Source: Tupaia tana (taxonomy: Eukaryota > Chordata > Mammalia > Scandentia > Tupaiidae). From it: a stretch of DNA of 64,000 nucleotides. Below are positions 1-9,484 of the stretch, in pieces. The notes under the pieces are model-generated. The model worked only from the letters and a program-made list of their open reading frames with translations, did not search any database and was not told the DNA's origin. The translations under genes and the position numbers were made by a program. Location of the stretch: contig JAKSZU010000020.1 in NCBI GenBank assembly GCA_026018925.1, positions 42,625,102 through 42,689,101 on the forward strand, given 5' to 3'. Each line of letters begins with the position of its first letter. Within the stretch, counting starts at the first letter, position 1.

Positions 1-340
1 CCTTGTGGGGTCGTTGGCAGAATAGGAAAAATCAAGTCTAAAGGCTCTGACATGCAGCATCTGTTCCAAAAGTGATTTCTGTGAAGCAGGGTAGGTCCAT
101 ATGGGTGTCACCACCCCGGAGTTGGCCGAACACCAAGGAAAATAAGTGTTTAATTTTTTTTAATTGCATAAACAAGACCATATTATCCATGAAGGAAATA
201 AAAAAGAGGATGTTTTACTTATAATCCTACTATCCTAACACATGTTCCCTTTCAGTCCTTGTCATTATGTACTTATTTTAAATATATTTTCATCACATTT
301 TGTATAATAAGAGGAATAACATTTTATCATGCAATATGTA
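1..340. other. unique sequence, nothing recognised
   Basis: No repeat family, exon-like frame or RNA gene is recognised. The second half is AT-rich. Confidence 0.5.
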
Positions 341-640
341 ATAATAATAAAATAGCACGCGCTGAGTGCTTATCTTCACTGATTTTTACATGGATTATTA
401 TAATCTCTATATTTATTTTTATGAGAGATTTTTGCTCTAGGGACCATGTGCTTGCCAGAGAGACAGAGATAGAAAGAAAGTGATAAACCACCCCCCTGCC
501 CCCAAGGATTGGCCATACCGCAATCCCTTCTCCTCCATTCTCTTCTTGGGATTTTGGGCACGTGCACACAGGTGCCTGGTGCGGGAGGCTGCGCAACAGC
601 GAGTCTGCAGAGGTTTCTCAGAGAGCAAACAATTGCCATG

Positions 641-816
641 ATTGGCCACTAGAATCCCTCAGATTTGCATATCCGGCACCTCATGATTGGTCCAAAAGCA
701 ACCAATCGTAACCCACCATATACAACCAATCACGGCCCACCGTTTACAACCAATCATGGCCCACCATTTACAACCAATCATAACCCACCTTTTACGATCC
801 ACCAGCGTGTATATAA
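641..816 (+). promoter_or_regulatory. U3 promoter region of the LTR: octamer, CCAAT array, TATA box
   Basis: ATTGG occurs at 641-645 and 686-690. CCAAT occurs at 702, 726, 750 and 774, spaced exactly 24 bp because the unit (about accaatcatggcccaccat plus ttaca) is tandemly repeated. ATTTGCAT lies at 663-670 and tatataa at 810-816. CCAAT (NF-Y) and octamer (POU) sites are common LTR promoter parts; activity is not shown here. Confidence 0.75.
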
Positions 817-938
817 CCACGATGCCTGGCCCACAATAGCCAGACGACCAGGAAGACAACAAAGACGACACAGACGACCAGGAAGACGACGACCCTGGAG
901 AGCCTGCAGAGCTGAAACACCGCACAGTCTCCAGACGA

Positions 939-1128
939 CCCTGAAGAGTTGTAACACTACATCGTCTCCGGAAGACCCTGAAGAGCTGTGACACCGCGTC
1001 GTCTCCGTGCTGCTCACAACAGACGACGTGACCCTAAAGAGTTGTAACACTGCGTTGTCTCCGTGCTGTACCGTGCTGCCCACAATAAACAGAGGACACC
1101 GTGTCGTCTCCGAGCTGTGACACTGTGC
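939..1128 (+). repeat. degenerate tandem units in the LTR R/U5 part
   Basis: Units resembling cctgaagagttgtaacac followed by cgtcgtctccg recur at about 940, 969 and 1031, with a partial copy at about 1098. Upstream, agacgaccaggaagac is repeated between 841 and 890. Confidence 0.7.
1084..1089 (+). promoter_or_regulatory. LTR polyadenylation signal AATAAA
   Basis: AATAAA lies about 270 bp after the TATA box and 125 bp before the LTR end, where an R-region poly(A) signal is expected. Confidence 0.6.
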
Positions 1129-1425
1129 CGCTTGTTCTGGCTCTCACTCCTTCCCTCAGGAAACCTGTACGATTGTCCCCCCGGGGACACGTGGGCCCGA
1201 ACCGGGTAGGGACAGCCTGGCATGAGCGTCAAGTTGCTGCAGCCGGGCTTGAACTGCAGTAGACTATGTGGGAGTCCAGTGCCTCAACCACTACGCCACC
1301 TGCTGGCCCCTATAATCTCCATTTTATAGCTGAGTGAACTGAGGTATAGGTTAAGTACTTTCCCAGTGGGCACACAGCTGAAGAAAGGAGAAGACAGTGA
1401 ACTGAGTTCTGCCCAACGTCAGACC

Positions 1426-1705
1426 TTGAAACCCACAATCAGTAAGTTATATGTTCTCTTTTATGCAGACACGCATACACATGGATATGTAGGCATTTAT
1501 CTTGTTTTTTTTAAATTTTTTTTATGCCCATATACTGACTGTATACTGCTGAAGGCATTGAGTGATATTGGTAATAAAAAATGAATTGTTCACACTCTTT
1601 TTTTTAAGTTATTCAGGATTTTATAGGAGATGTTACACACAAAGAAATGACTGCCATGAAGTTCTACTGGAAACTTCCATCTTCCGATGTTTATAAATAG
1701 AACGT
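1426..1705. other. AT-rich unique sequence
   Basis: Poly-T stretches and no recognised repeat or frame. Confidence 0.4.
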
Positions 1706-1853
1706 GGGGGTTGGCGGTGCTGTGATGGTTAAGTTGCTGGACTTCCACGTGGGTTACCATGGCTTGACCCCAGACCTGGTGGCTTGTTTTCTTACTTTCC
1801 CTCTGGTCAAATTAAAAATCAGTAATAATAAATTAAATTAAATTAAATAATTC
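1706..1853 (+). repeat. type B short tRNA-derived SINE
   Basis: The head reads gtgatggttaagttgctgg, followed by gacctggtggcttg, then ccctctggtcaaatta and an AT-rich tail that received the next SINE. Confidence 0.75.
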
Positions 1854-2101
1854 TTTTTTTTTTTTTTGAGAGAGAGATTGTTGCTTTAGGGTGCATACAC
1901 TCTCCAGAAAGACAGAGAGACAGAGAAACAGAAAGTGAGAAATCACCCCCCAGGGAGATAGCCATGCTGCAATCGCTTCTCCATTCTCCTCTTGGGATTT
2001 CGGGCATGCATGCACACACGCCTGGTGTGAGTTTTAAGCCACCGGGTCTGGGTTGACTATGGGAGTCCAGCAACATAACCATTACGCCATCTGTTGGTCC
2101 C
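1854..2101 (-). repeat. type A tRNA-derived SINE
   Basis: The poly-T and tail lie at 1855 and the head ends catctgttggtccc at 2100. It is flanked by aaataattctt on both sides and was inserted into the AT-rich tail of the preceding type B copy. Confidence 0.85.
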
Positions 2102-3010
2102 AAATAAAATAATTCTTAAAAAAAAAAAAAGGATGTGTAGATCTTGTGTGGATCTGCACCGTGATATCAGGGAGAATTTGGTAAGCAGATGGCATTGGAA
2201 CTGGGCCAGCTTTAAAGGCAGTCTGTAGACGATACGGGACTCTCAGCCAATGTCACAGTAAAGTGGAACCGTCGAGCCTTGCAGTAGGTCAGGGCCCTGA
2301 GCGGACCGTATTTATTTCCAGAGTCCGGGGTGGAGCACACTTTCTCACCCCTAGTGATTCTGGCTTTGGCCTTGTGACTTTCTTGGATCAATAGAACGTG
2401 GGCGGAAGTGACACTGTGATACCTGTGGTTCCAGTCTTCTAAGGGCAGGAGAAGTTCCGCCAGCTCGTCAGAAGCCCCTTCCCCCGTCCTGAAAGCCACG
2501 TGTCTGTGGCAGCCATCGCTCTGGCAGCCGGGGGTCTGGGATGAAGGCACAGGAGGCAGGCCCACAGTGACCTGGCCTGCGTGCAGCTGGCCCCCATGAG
2601 CTTGGCCGAGAGACAGCAGATGTACGAACCTGTACGTGTCAGGGAAGTGCCAGTTGTTAGGACTCCGTGAGGTTTAGGGTGCTGTTAGGCAGAAATATCA
2701 GCCAGAGTTTGACGAACACAAGGTCAGAAAGAGTAGGCTGCCTTAGAAGAGGCTGATTGTTCAGTCTGGCCGGAGCCTTTGCAGGCAAGCCTGCACCTGT
2801 ATGCAGAGGAAGTTTAACTTAACACATGAAAATCAGGACGGGAAGACTCAGACTTTGTCTGGTATTGGCTGCCAAAATGGCCAAGATCATTTTATGAGAA
2901 TACTATATAAGGTTTACAAAAAATACACAAATTGAAGATTTGGAATAAAGGCATAGAATAGCTTAAGAATGTTTCCTTCTTTCCCCCACTGCTTTGCACC
3001 CCTCCCTCTT
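2102..3010. other. unique sequence, nothing recognised
   Basis: Mixed composition. Open frames here are short and resemble no family I know. Confidence 0.4.
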
Positions 3011-3223
3011 TTAAGGTTTTTGCCATAAGGTGCATGCACTCAACAGAGAGAGATAGAGAGACACAGAGAGAGGGAAAGTGAAAAATCCCCCCCACCCCCA
3101 GCCTGCTGCAATCCCTTCTCCTCCAGTATCCACTCGGGATTTTCAAGCTGTGAGTCCTGGACTCAAACTGTGCTTGGCCATGGGGAGTGCAGCGCCCAAC
3201 TCCCTCCACTGCACACTGGCCCC
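3011..3223 (-). repeat. type C tRNA-derived SINE (diverged)
   Basis: The antisense tail-like tttttgccataaggtgcatg is followed by a purine-rich agagag block, tgcaatcccttctcctcc, then a head ending cactggcccc. It is more diverged than type A. Confidence 0.75.
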
Positions 3224-3299
3224 ACTGTCTTTCCTTTGTTGGGATCATCAAATACTAAGTCTAGAGTCCATGTCAGGGACAAGGTCCTTCTTTCTTTCT

Positions 3300-3579
3300 T
3301 TCTTTTTTTTTTTTTTTTTTGGAGAGGCTTTTTTTTGTTGCTATAGGGAGTGTGCGCTCACCAGAAAGACAGAGAGAGAGACAGAGAAACAGAAAGCGAG
3401 AAATCACCCCCCGGGGGATGGCTATGCCACAAGCCCTTCTCCTCCATTCTCCTCTCAGGATCTTGGGCACGCATGCACATGTGCCCGGTGTGAGTTTAAG
3501 CCACTGGGTCCAGGACTAGAACCACGGTCACCTACATGGTAGTCCAGCGACATAGCCATTACACCAACTTCTGGTCCCC
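3300..3579 (-). repeat. type A tRNA-derived SINE
   Basis: A full-length antisense copy ending ctggtcccc. The flanks aaggtccttctttc and aaggtctttcttc look like its target-site duplication. Confidence 0.88.
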
Positions 3580-4159
3580 AAGGTCTTTCTTCTAATGGAC
3601 CTTGAAATCATGTAATGAGAAAGATCATTATATACACAGGAAATGCAGGGGGGTTCTAAGAAAGTGGCAAGATTTTAGGTAAAGAAGGAATCAATACCTT
3701 TCTAACTTCCTGTCATAAAGGAGCAGGCTAGCAGGAGGTCAGCCAGGCACTCCGAGGGGGGAGGGGCGGTTATGTCCTAATGCTCTGCCCCGAGGCCGGG
3801 TAATCACTGAGTCCCCTGCTCGCTTTACTACTGCCCTTCAGGTCCAGCCGCGAAAGTGCATCCCTTTCCCCCACTTTGGGAATCGAGGATGGGAAGAAGG
3901 CAAAATCTACAGGAAACAAGAGATGGAAAATTATTTGTTGATGATAACACGAATGTTGATGCGCTTGAGTCAATATACAGTGTACTCTGGATGGAAAATC
4001 TCTTGTTGTATGCTGTAATGGTGTACAGTGAATGAATATAAATAAATTAACTTAAATTTAAAAAATGCACCCCAAGGTTGAGTCCTGCTGGGAGGGAATA
4101 AGAGACTGTAGAAGAAGAAGAAAAAAGATTGAGTGGCTGGCTCTGTGGGACGGGACTAG
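3580..4159. other. unique sequence
   Basis: No recognised repeat. A homopurine stretch gaagaagaagaaaaaag lies near 4110. Confidence 0.4.
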
Positions 4160-4171
4160 GAAGAAGTAGCT

Positions 4172-4347
4172 TTTTTTTAAAAGAATTGTTTTATTTAACT
4201 TTATTTGTTTATTTTTATTTGACTAGAGAGGGACAGAGGGAGAAAGAGGGGGATAGGGGAAGTGAGGAAGCAAGTTGCCAGGTCCAGGACTCGAACCGTG
4301 GTCGACTATGTGGGAGTCCAGCGCCCCTAACCACCATGCCACCTACT
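4172..4347 (-). repeat. type B tRNA-derived SINE
   Basis: A short antisense copy with an intact B-box-like tcgaacc and a head ending atgccacctact. It is flanked by a 17-bp duplication starting gaagaagtagc at 4160 and 4348. Confidence 0.85.
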
Positions 4348-4449
4348 GAAGAAGTAGCTTTTTTGTGAAGGTTCTAGAATATAGAACTAAAACTTTTTTG
4401 CTGGTTCAAGGGGCCAGGGACAGATGGAATACAGTAGAGGCTTCCTTTT

Positions 4450-4729
4450 GTTCTTTTTAAATTATTATTATTATTATTTTGTATGCCAAGGAATACACGT
4501 GCATGTGAGAGAGGAGAGAGAGGAAGAGAGAGAAAGCTCCCCTTCCCCCCCTCCAACAGGGCCTAGCCACATTGAAATCCCTTTTCCTCCATTCTCCATG
4601 TCCTCATACATGCACGTCATACGTGGTATAATTTTCAGGCTTCCAGGGCTGGGTTTTGAACCGCTGTTGGCCATGTGGACTCCAACTCCCACTGCACAAT
4701 GCTTAGCTGCTGCACTCCAAGACTAGCCC
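4450..4729 (-). repeat. type C tRNA-derived SINE
   Basis: Antisense: a (tta)n tail, an agagagg purine block, ttttcctccattctccatgt, gggttttgaaccgctg, and an end at ctagcccc. Confidence 0.75.
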
Positions 4730-5297
4730 CGGAGAGAAATTTTCTTTAACCTCCATTGCTTTTCTAGAAGATATGCTAGCAAGAGGTTAACTGTGGTGTA
4801 TGTAGGATGATGTCACTCCGATTTAACGGTAAAAAGTGCATTTCCTCCTGGTTTTCATGGGGCTTTACTGCCAGTCCATTGGCTGTGGGCTAGGTCGCCC
4901 CTGCCTGTTCCATGCAAACGTCTGCCTGTCATCATGCTCAGGTCTCCTCTTCGCCTTCACTGTATGGCCCTGGCATTGCGTGTCTCCTCCATGACACGCA
5001 CTGTGTCCCACTCCGTGGTAGGTAGTGGATTCTACACCACGGAGTCGATTCACAGCCCCAACTTCTCTCTGACTGAAGAGAAGGAGACATCCCAGGTCCA
5101 TGACTCCGAGATGCTTCCAACATTCCCTTCGGCCTGCAGTGAATCAACCCCTGCTCTTTAGGGTGGGCAGGGGGGAGGCAGTGCTCCATCTGAGTTCTGA
5201 GTGAGTGCTGCCCTACCTCCCCTGCTGGTGTGACCACAGGAACCCTGCCTGCAAACGCAAACCAGCTCCAGAAGAAGTCTCGCCACTTGAGGAACTG
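4730..5297. other. unique GC-moderate sequence
   Basis: Two overlapping minus-strand open frames run through this and the next interval (4938-5546 and 5158-5730), but nothing in them resembles a known protein. I do not call an exon. Confidence 0.35.
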
Positions 5298-5440
5298 CCA
5301 AACACATTTCACGAACATTTGTTGAACACTTGCTCTTTGACAGGCACTGTGGTAGGTGTAGCAAGGGGCAGAGGAAGGAGGGACGCGGCCGTCTCCTTCG
5401 TGGAGGTTTAACTCTACCGGGGAGGCTAGATAGGCGAGGC
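5298..5440. repeat. possible LINE2-like remnant
   Basis: The text aacatttgttgaacacttgc, then aggcactgtggtaggtg, then ctccttcgtggaggtt resembles the widespread L2 segment (attgagcacc...aggcactg...ctcatggagctt). It is strongly diverged. Confidence 0.45.
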
Positions 5441-6519
5441 TGTGGGAGGCTGGTGGAAGGACAAGTCTGACGTGGGCCGAGTGTGGAACCACCCAGCCTG
5501 GGTTCCAAATTGGAACAGTGCAGCGGAAACCCTGCGCTGGCCCCACGGAAAGCCAGAGCGGCCCCGTGGAGGGCGCTGATTTGAAACATGACCCAGCCGG
5601 GTGGCCAACGCTCTCGCGCCCTGTTCTGGCCTAGGGAGAGGACAACAGTCTCGACTGGATGAAAGGGCCTCTTCTGAAAACCGTACTTCCGCGAATTTTC
5701 TTCTGATTTTGTTCCATCTCCCTGAGACACTGCTGAGGAGGCTGCTAGAACATTCTTAGCCTGTGGGAGGAAGGTGGTATGGTCCTAGGGGCCTCAGGTC
5801 GGAGAATGGGCTTGTGTCTTCAGCCAGCACTGCAGGCGACGTGGCTGGTCTCTCGGAGTTGAATAGAGGTGAAGGAAGCTCGCTCTCCCTTCTCTCATGT
5901 GGAAGCTAGACCCCTTCCGGCCTCCGTGGGCTCTGGTGAAGATCATTCTGGAGACCTGGTGGAACGGTCCCACTTGCTAATAGTTCATTCACTTTTTCTC
6001 AAGTGGGAAAGTCTCGGAAGACCGTCCTGGGAACCGAGCATAGAGGTTGGGAAAACGGATCCAGGCAGCAGCTGTTTTGAATGTGCTCGGAGACTACATA
6101 TGTCATGTGTGGAGAGCATGCTGCCTGCAAGACCATGAAATATGCATGTGAGTGTGTAAGAACACGACAGGAAAAATGGGACTGCCAGTACCACGGGAAC
6201 ACTTCGTCACGCCGGCTAACCTGTGTGGCTTCGTGTGTCACGGTATGACAGCCAGACCGTCTTCTTCTGACCTGGGGTTTGGGGGTTGTAACGTTACAAC
6301 CCTCTGTCCCCTCACCCCACGACTAACACACGATACTGATAGAATTACCTGTGATGCCTTCTAACTCTGGGGAGAACGCAAGCCTCTCTGCCAGCACTGT
6401 GGGATAACTTAAGGACAGAACGGAGTCCTCAGACACGGCATCTTAGCCATCCTACCAAGGGGTAAATCTTTGAGAGGGAGTATAAATCGTATTGTGACTA
6501 AAACTAAGTGAGGTGAGAA
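5441..6519. other. unique sequence
   Basis: No recognised repeat, exon or RNA gene. Confidence 0.35.
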
Positions 6520-6788
6520 ATCTTTTTTTTTTTTAGAGATCTTTGCTATAGGGCATGTGCACTTGCCAGAGAGACAGAGAGATACAGAGAGACAGAAAGT
6601 GAGAAATCGTCCCCCAGGGAAGATGGCCACAACGCGATCCCTTCTCCTCCATTCTCCTCTCCTCTCGGGATTTTGGGCACACACGCACACGCGCCTGGTA
6701 TGAGTTTCAGGCTGCTGGGTCTGGGACTCGAACTGTGGGTGACCATGTGGGGGTCCAGCACCTTAACCACTATGCCACCTACTGACCC
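6520..6788 (-). repeat. type A tRNA-derived SINE
   Basis: A full antisense copy from the poly-T at 6525 to the head end cacctactgacccc. Confidence 0.85.
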
Positions 6789-6854
6789 CAGTGAGCAGTC
6801 TCTAAAGCTCTCATATAATCCACCTGAGACGATTGCTCTGTGTTTTTATAAAGA

Positions 6855-7215
6855 AACCTTAATTTTGAACTAGTTTTAGATTTATAGAGAAATTGTAACG
6901 ATGGCCTAGAGAGTTCTCTTTCGGCACTCAGCCGGCTTCCACTTTCCCAGTGTGTGCGGGCGCCCTGCCCACGGTACGCTGCTCCGAGGTGAGAGACCGG
7001 CGCTAGCATGCTACTGCTCACTTAACCCTAGACTCCATTTGGGATTCACTTTTCGAGCCGCTTCTTCTGCTTTGTCTCTTTGGCTGTAGGAGCCAATTAA
7101 AGATACCACATTCCATTTATTTGTTTCCTTCGCCCCCTTTGGTCTATGACGGTTTCTCAGTTTTTTTCTCCATGACCTTGACAGTGTTGAGGCAAATTGA
7201 CCAGATATTTTTAAG
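6855..7215. repeat. ancient L1 (L1M-type) fragment
   Basis: The text tttagatttatagagaaatt, then agagagttctctt, then gacggtttctcag, then ccatgaccttgacagtgttg matches the recurrent wording of old mammalian L1 sequence. A similar piece lies at 24,740-25,270. Strand was not assigned. Confidence 0.6.
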
Positions 7216-7239
7216 ATGTCAAAAAAAAAAAAAAAAAAA
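7216..7239. repeat. poly-A run
   Basis: About 22 consecutive A residues follow the old L1 fragment. Confidence 0.8.
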
Positions 7240-9117
7240 AAATCTCGAGTGCCCTACAGCAAATTTAAAAAATTAAATCATAATTATTTAAAAAATAGTA
7301 CTGATGCCCGGAACCCACCCACACCGATGAACTCCGCATTCCCGGCACCGTGTTCCAGGTGTGGGTATTGTAGCATCGCACACCAGCTGGTCCTAACGGC
7401 AAGCGGGGACTCAGAGAGCAGGCTTACGGGGTGAACGTTTGCTTCAGCGTCCTAGAAGGGGGACGGAGAAGGAGCAGCTCTCGGTATGCAACTGGTCAGG
7501 GGCTTGGGACTAGAACTCCTGGAAGTCTCTTTAGCACAGACTTCACTCCCAGTATTGGTCTACTTACTTGCCTCAGCTAGAAGCCGAGTACTGAGCAATG
7601 GGTTTGTTTCCTTAATCGGTGCAACTTGGCTAAAACAAGCGAGCCCGGAACTCTGTTGCTCAGTGAATATCCTTTATTTATGAACTGTTTTAGACAAGTT
7701 CTCGCCGTGCCTCCTGCCTCGGCCTCCCTAGTGTATGTGCCATTGCCCCGAGCTCCCAGGTGGGCAGAAATCAAACCTGGCCCCTCGTGTGGGCTCAGCC
7801 AGGTGGCGGCGTCCACCAGCGTGTGCTATGGTGGGTGGGCTTCACGGGAGAGCCCGACCGCAGCTGTCTAGGGGCAGACCTGGTCATTCGGAGGTGTAAT
7901 CTATTGCTCAGATAGAAAACACTGAGCAGGGAATTGGGAAGCTGTCCGTCTCTGTGCCTTACATGTTGTTTGGCCACTGGCTGATCAAATTGTGGCCACT
8001 GGTTGATCAAATTGTGTAATTTTTCTGGAATTCGAAATGCTTCATTTCACCAGAAAAGTCAATGGTTTGAATGAGGGCATCCCTGAGATCTCCTCTGTCT
8101 GTCAGATGCTAAGAGCTGGGAGATCGTTGAACCTTGGGTGGTCACGCCCGGCCCCACCTCGCGTGAGCCTGTACCTTGCAGGCTGGTGCTCCCGTGGGTT
8201 AGGACCGGTCAGGGCCGTGGGCAGGAGCTGGGGTCCTTCCTGTGGGAGTGCCTGGCGGTGACGCGCTCGGAAAGATGAGAGGCTCTCCCGTCTGTGGGCC
8301 TCGCGGCTCCCTGCTGTGTATCTGCATCTTTCCCACGTGGCAGTGCTGCCCACGTATCAGCAGGTAGCTGTGGACTGAGTAACTGGCATAATTAGAAAGT
8401 AAAACTCAGTCATGTCAGTGGGTCGCCACAGCAGCGCCATGTTACATTTGAAACAGTGACTGTGGCACCAGTGCGATTAGAATCTGGGGTGGTATTGTCG
8501 TTGCTATTTCTTTTTTAAAGGCCTCCAGGTGACTCCATGCGTCCTCACAGTTGAGACCTATGACCTTTCTCGTTCAGTTTGCTGAGGAAGTAGAGGTGGC
8601 TGGACTCTCAGACTGCGCCGCCCTCGAGGGCTTGGGCTGTGCCTGTATTTCTCTCTTCCTTCCCCACACGCGCAGCCTAGGCCAGGGGCATGGCAGGGGC
8701 TCCGTGGATCTGACACACCGGATGGAACTAACACAATTCCCAGCTTGGCATTTCTCTCCTCAGTTTTATTCACTAGGGGAAATCCGGGACAAGCAGGTTC
8801 TAACCCATGTCTTTCCCTCAGTTGCGTCCGCATTACAGCACAGGACGCGTCTTTCTAGGGTTCGTATAATTTAACGAGTCTGGTTGAAGAAGAAACCCTT
8901 CCTCATCCCAGCCCCCTCTGCACCTTCCTGTTGTCTGGACCCCCTAGTCCAGAAGTTGATTTGAGCGGGGTCTGGGCGCGAGGTGGTCCTTCAGCCTGCC
9001 AGTCCTGGGTGGGCCCACCCGTGTGCACACCCCGTGACCAAGGGCACCCGGTCCGATCTGCACACTCCCTCTGGTTCCCAGAGAGCTTCTCAGCCTCACA
9101 TTAAAAACACACTTTTC
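7240..9117. other. mostly unique sequence with a possible 7SL-like remnant
   Basis: At about 7700-7760, cctcctgcctcggcctccc is reminiscent of the antisense 7SL/Alu core, but the rest of the element is missing. Otherwise nothing is recognised. Confidence 0.35.
7971..8014. repeat. 22-bp tandem duplication
   Basis: Two adjacent 22-bp units, each starting tggccactgg and ending gatcaaattg, differ at one base (c/t). Confidence 0.9.
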
Positions 9118-9385
9118 GGGAACCAGCAGTTAGCGTAATGGCTATGTCGCTGGACTCCCACGTAGTCAACTGCGGTTCGCGTCCTGGATCTGGTGGCTTA
9201 AAACTCACGCCGGGCGTGTGTGCGTGCGTGCCCAAGATCCCGAGAGGAGAATGGAGGAGAAGGGATTGCGGCGTGACTATCCCCCCTGGGGGGTAATTTC
9301 TCGCTTTCTGTCTCTATGTCTCTGTCTGTCTGGCGAGTGCACGTGCCCTATAGTGAAAACCTCTCCAAAAAAAAAACAAACAAAA
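9118..9385 (+). repeat. type A tRNA-derived SINE (A2 variant)
   Basis: A near-consensus sense copy. The B-box region reads ggttcgcgtcc and is followed by gtggcttaaaactcacgcc. It is flanked by cacacttttc at 9108 and 9390. Confidence 0.92.
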
Positions 9386-9469
9386 AAACCCACACTTTTC
9401 TAAAAGATTCTGAGATGCTCGTCTTATTATTAATACAGGTGCTTACTTAGTTCCAGATAAATACAGGAT

Positions 9470-9484
9470 CCCCCCCCCCCCCCC
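9470..9484. repeat. poly-C run (15 C)
   Basis: Fifteen consecutive C residues. The length is likely polymorphic or error-prone. Confidence 0.9.

Larger units (their letters stand above)
580..1214 (+). mobile_element. solo LTR of an endogenous retrovirus, likely class II (ERVK-like)
   Basis: This 635-bp block starts TG and ends CA. It is flanked by a perfect 6-bp duplication, GCCTGG, at 574-579 and 1215-1220. Inside are an octamer ATTTGCAT (663-670), a tandem CCAAT array (702-778), a TATA box (810-816) and AATAAA (1084-1089). A 6-bp target duplication is typical of class II (beta-like) retroviruses, while class I and ERVL usually give 4-5 bp, so class II is inferred. There is no internal gag, pol or env, so recombination between two LTRs probably removed the provirus. 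It lies inside a type A SINE and is younger than that copy. Confidence 0.88.
420..1310 (-). repeat. type A tRNA-derived SINE, split by a solo LTR
   Basis: The antisense tail (gagagatttttgctctaggg) lies at 420 and the tRNA-like head ends tgctggcccc at 1310. The body is split exactly at a GCCTGG hexamer by the LTR at 580-1214. The SINE is flanked by tataatctc (about 399 and 1311), a likely target-site duplication within the MIR. Confidence 0.85.
341..1425 (-). repeat. MIR (ancient tRNA-derived SINE), interrupted
   Basis: The outer ends read as an antisense MIR: a gctgagtgctt...tttacatgga part at about 357-392, then a cattttatagctgagtgaa part from 1320 that continues with the usual gaggt...ttaagtacttt...cacacagctg text. 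The two halves are separated by a type A SINE, which itself holds an LTR. MIRs are shared by all mammals, so this is the oldest layer of the nest. Confidence 0.7.
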
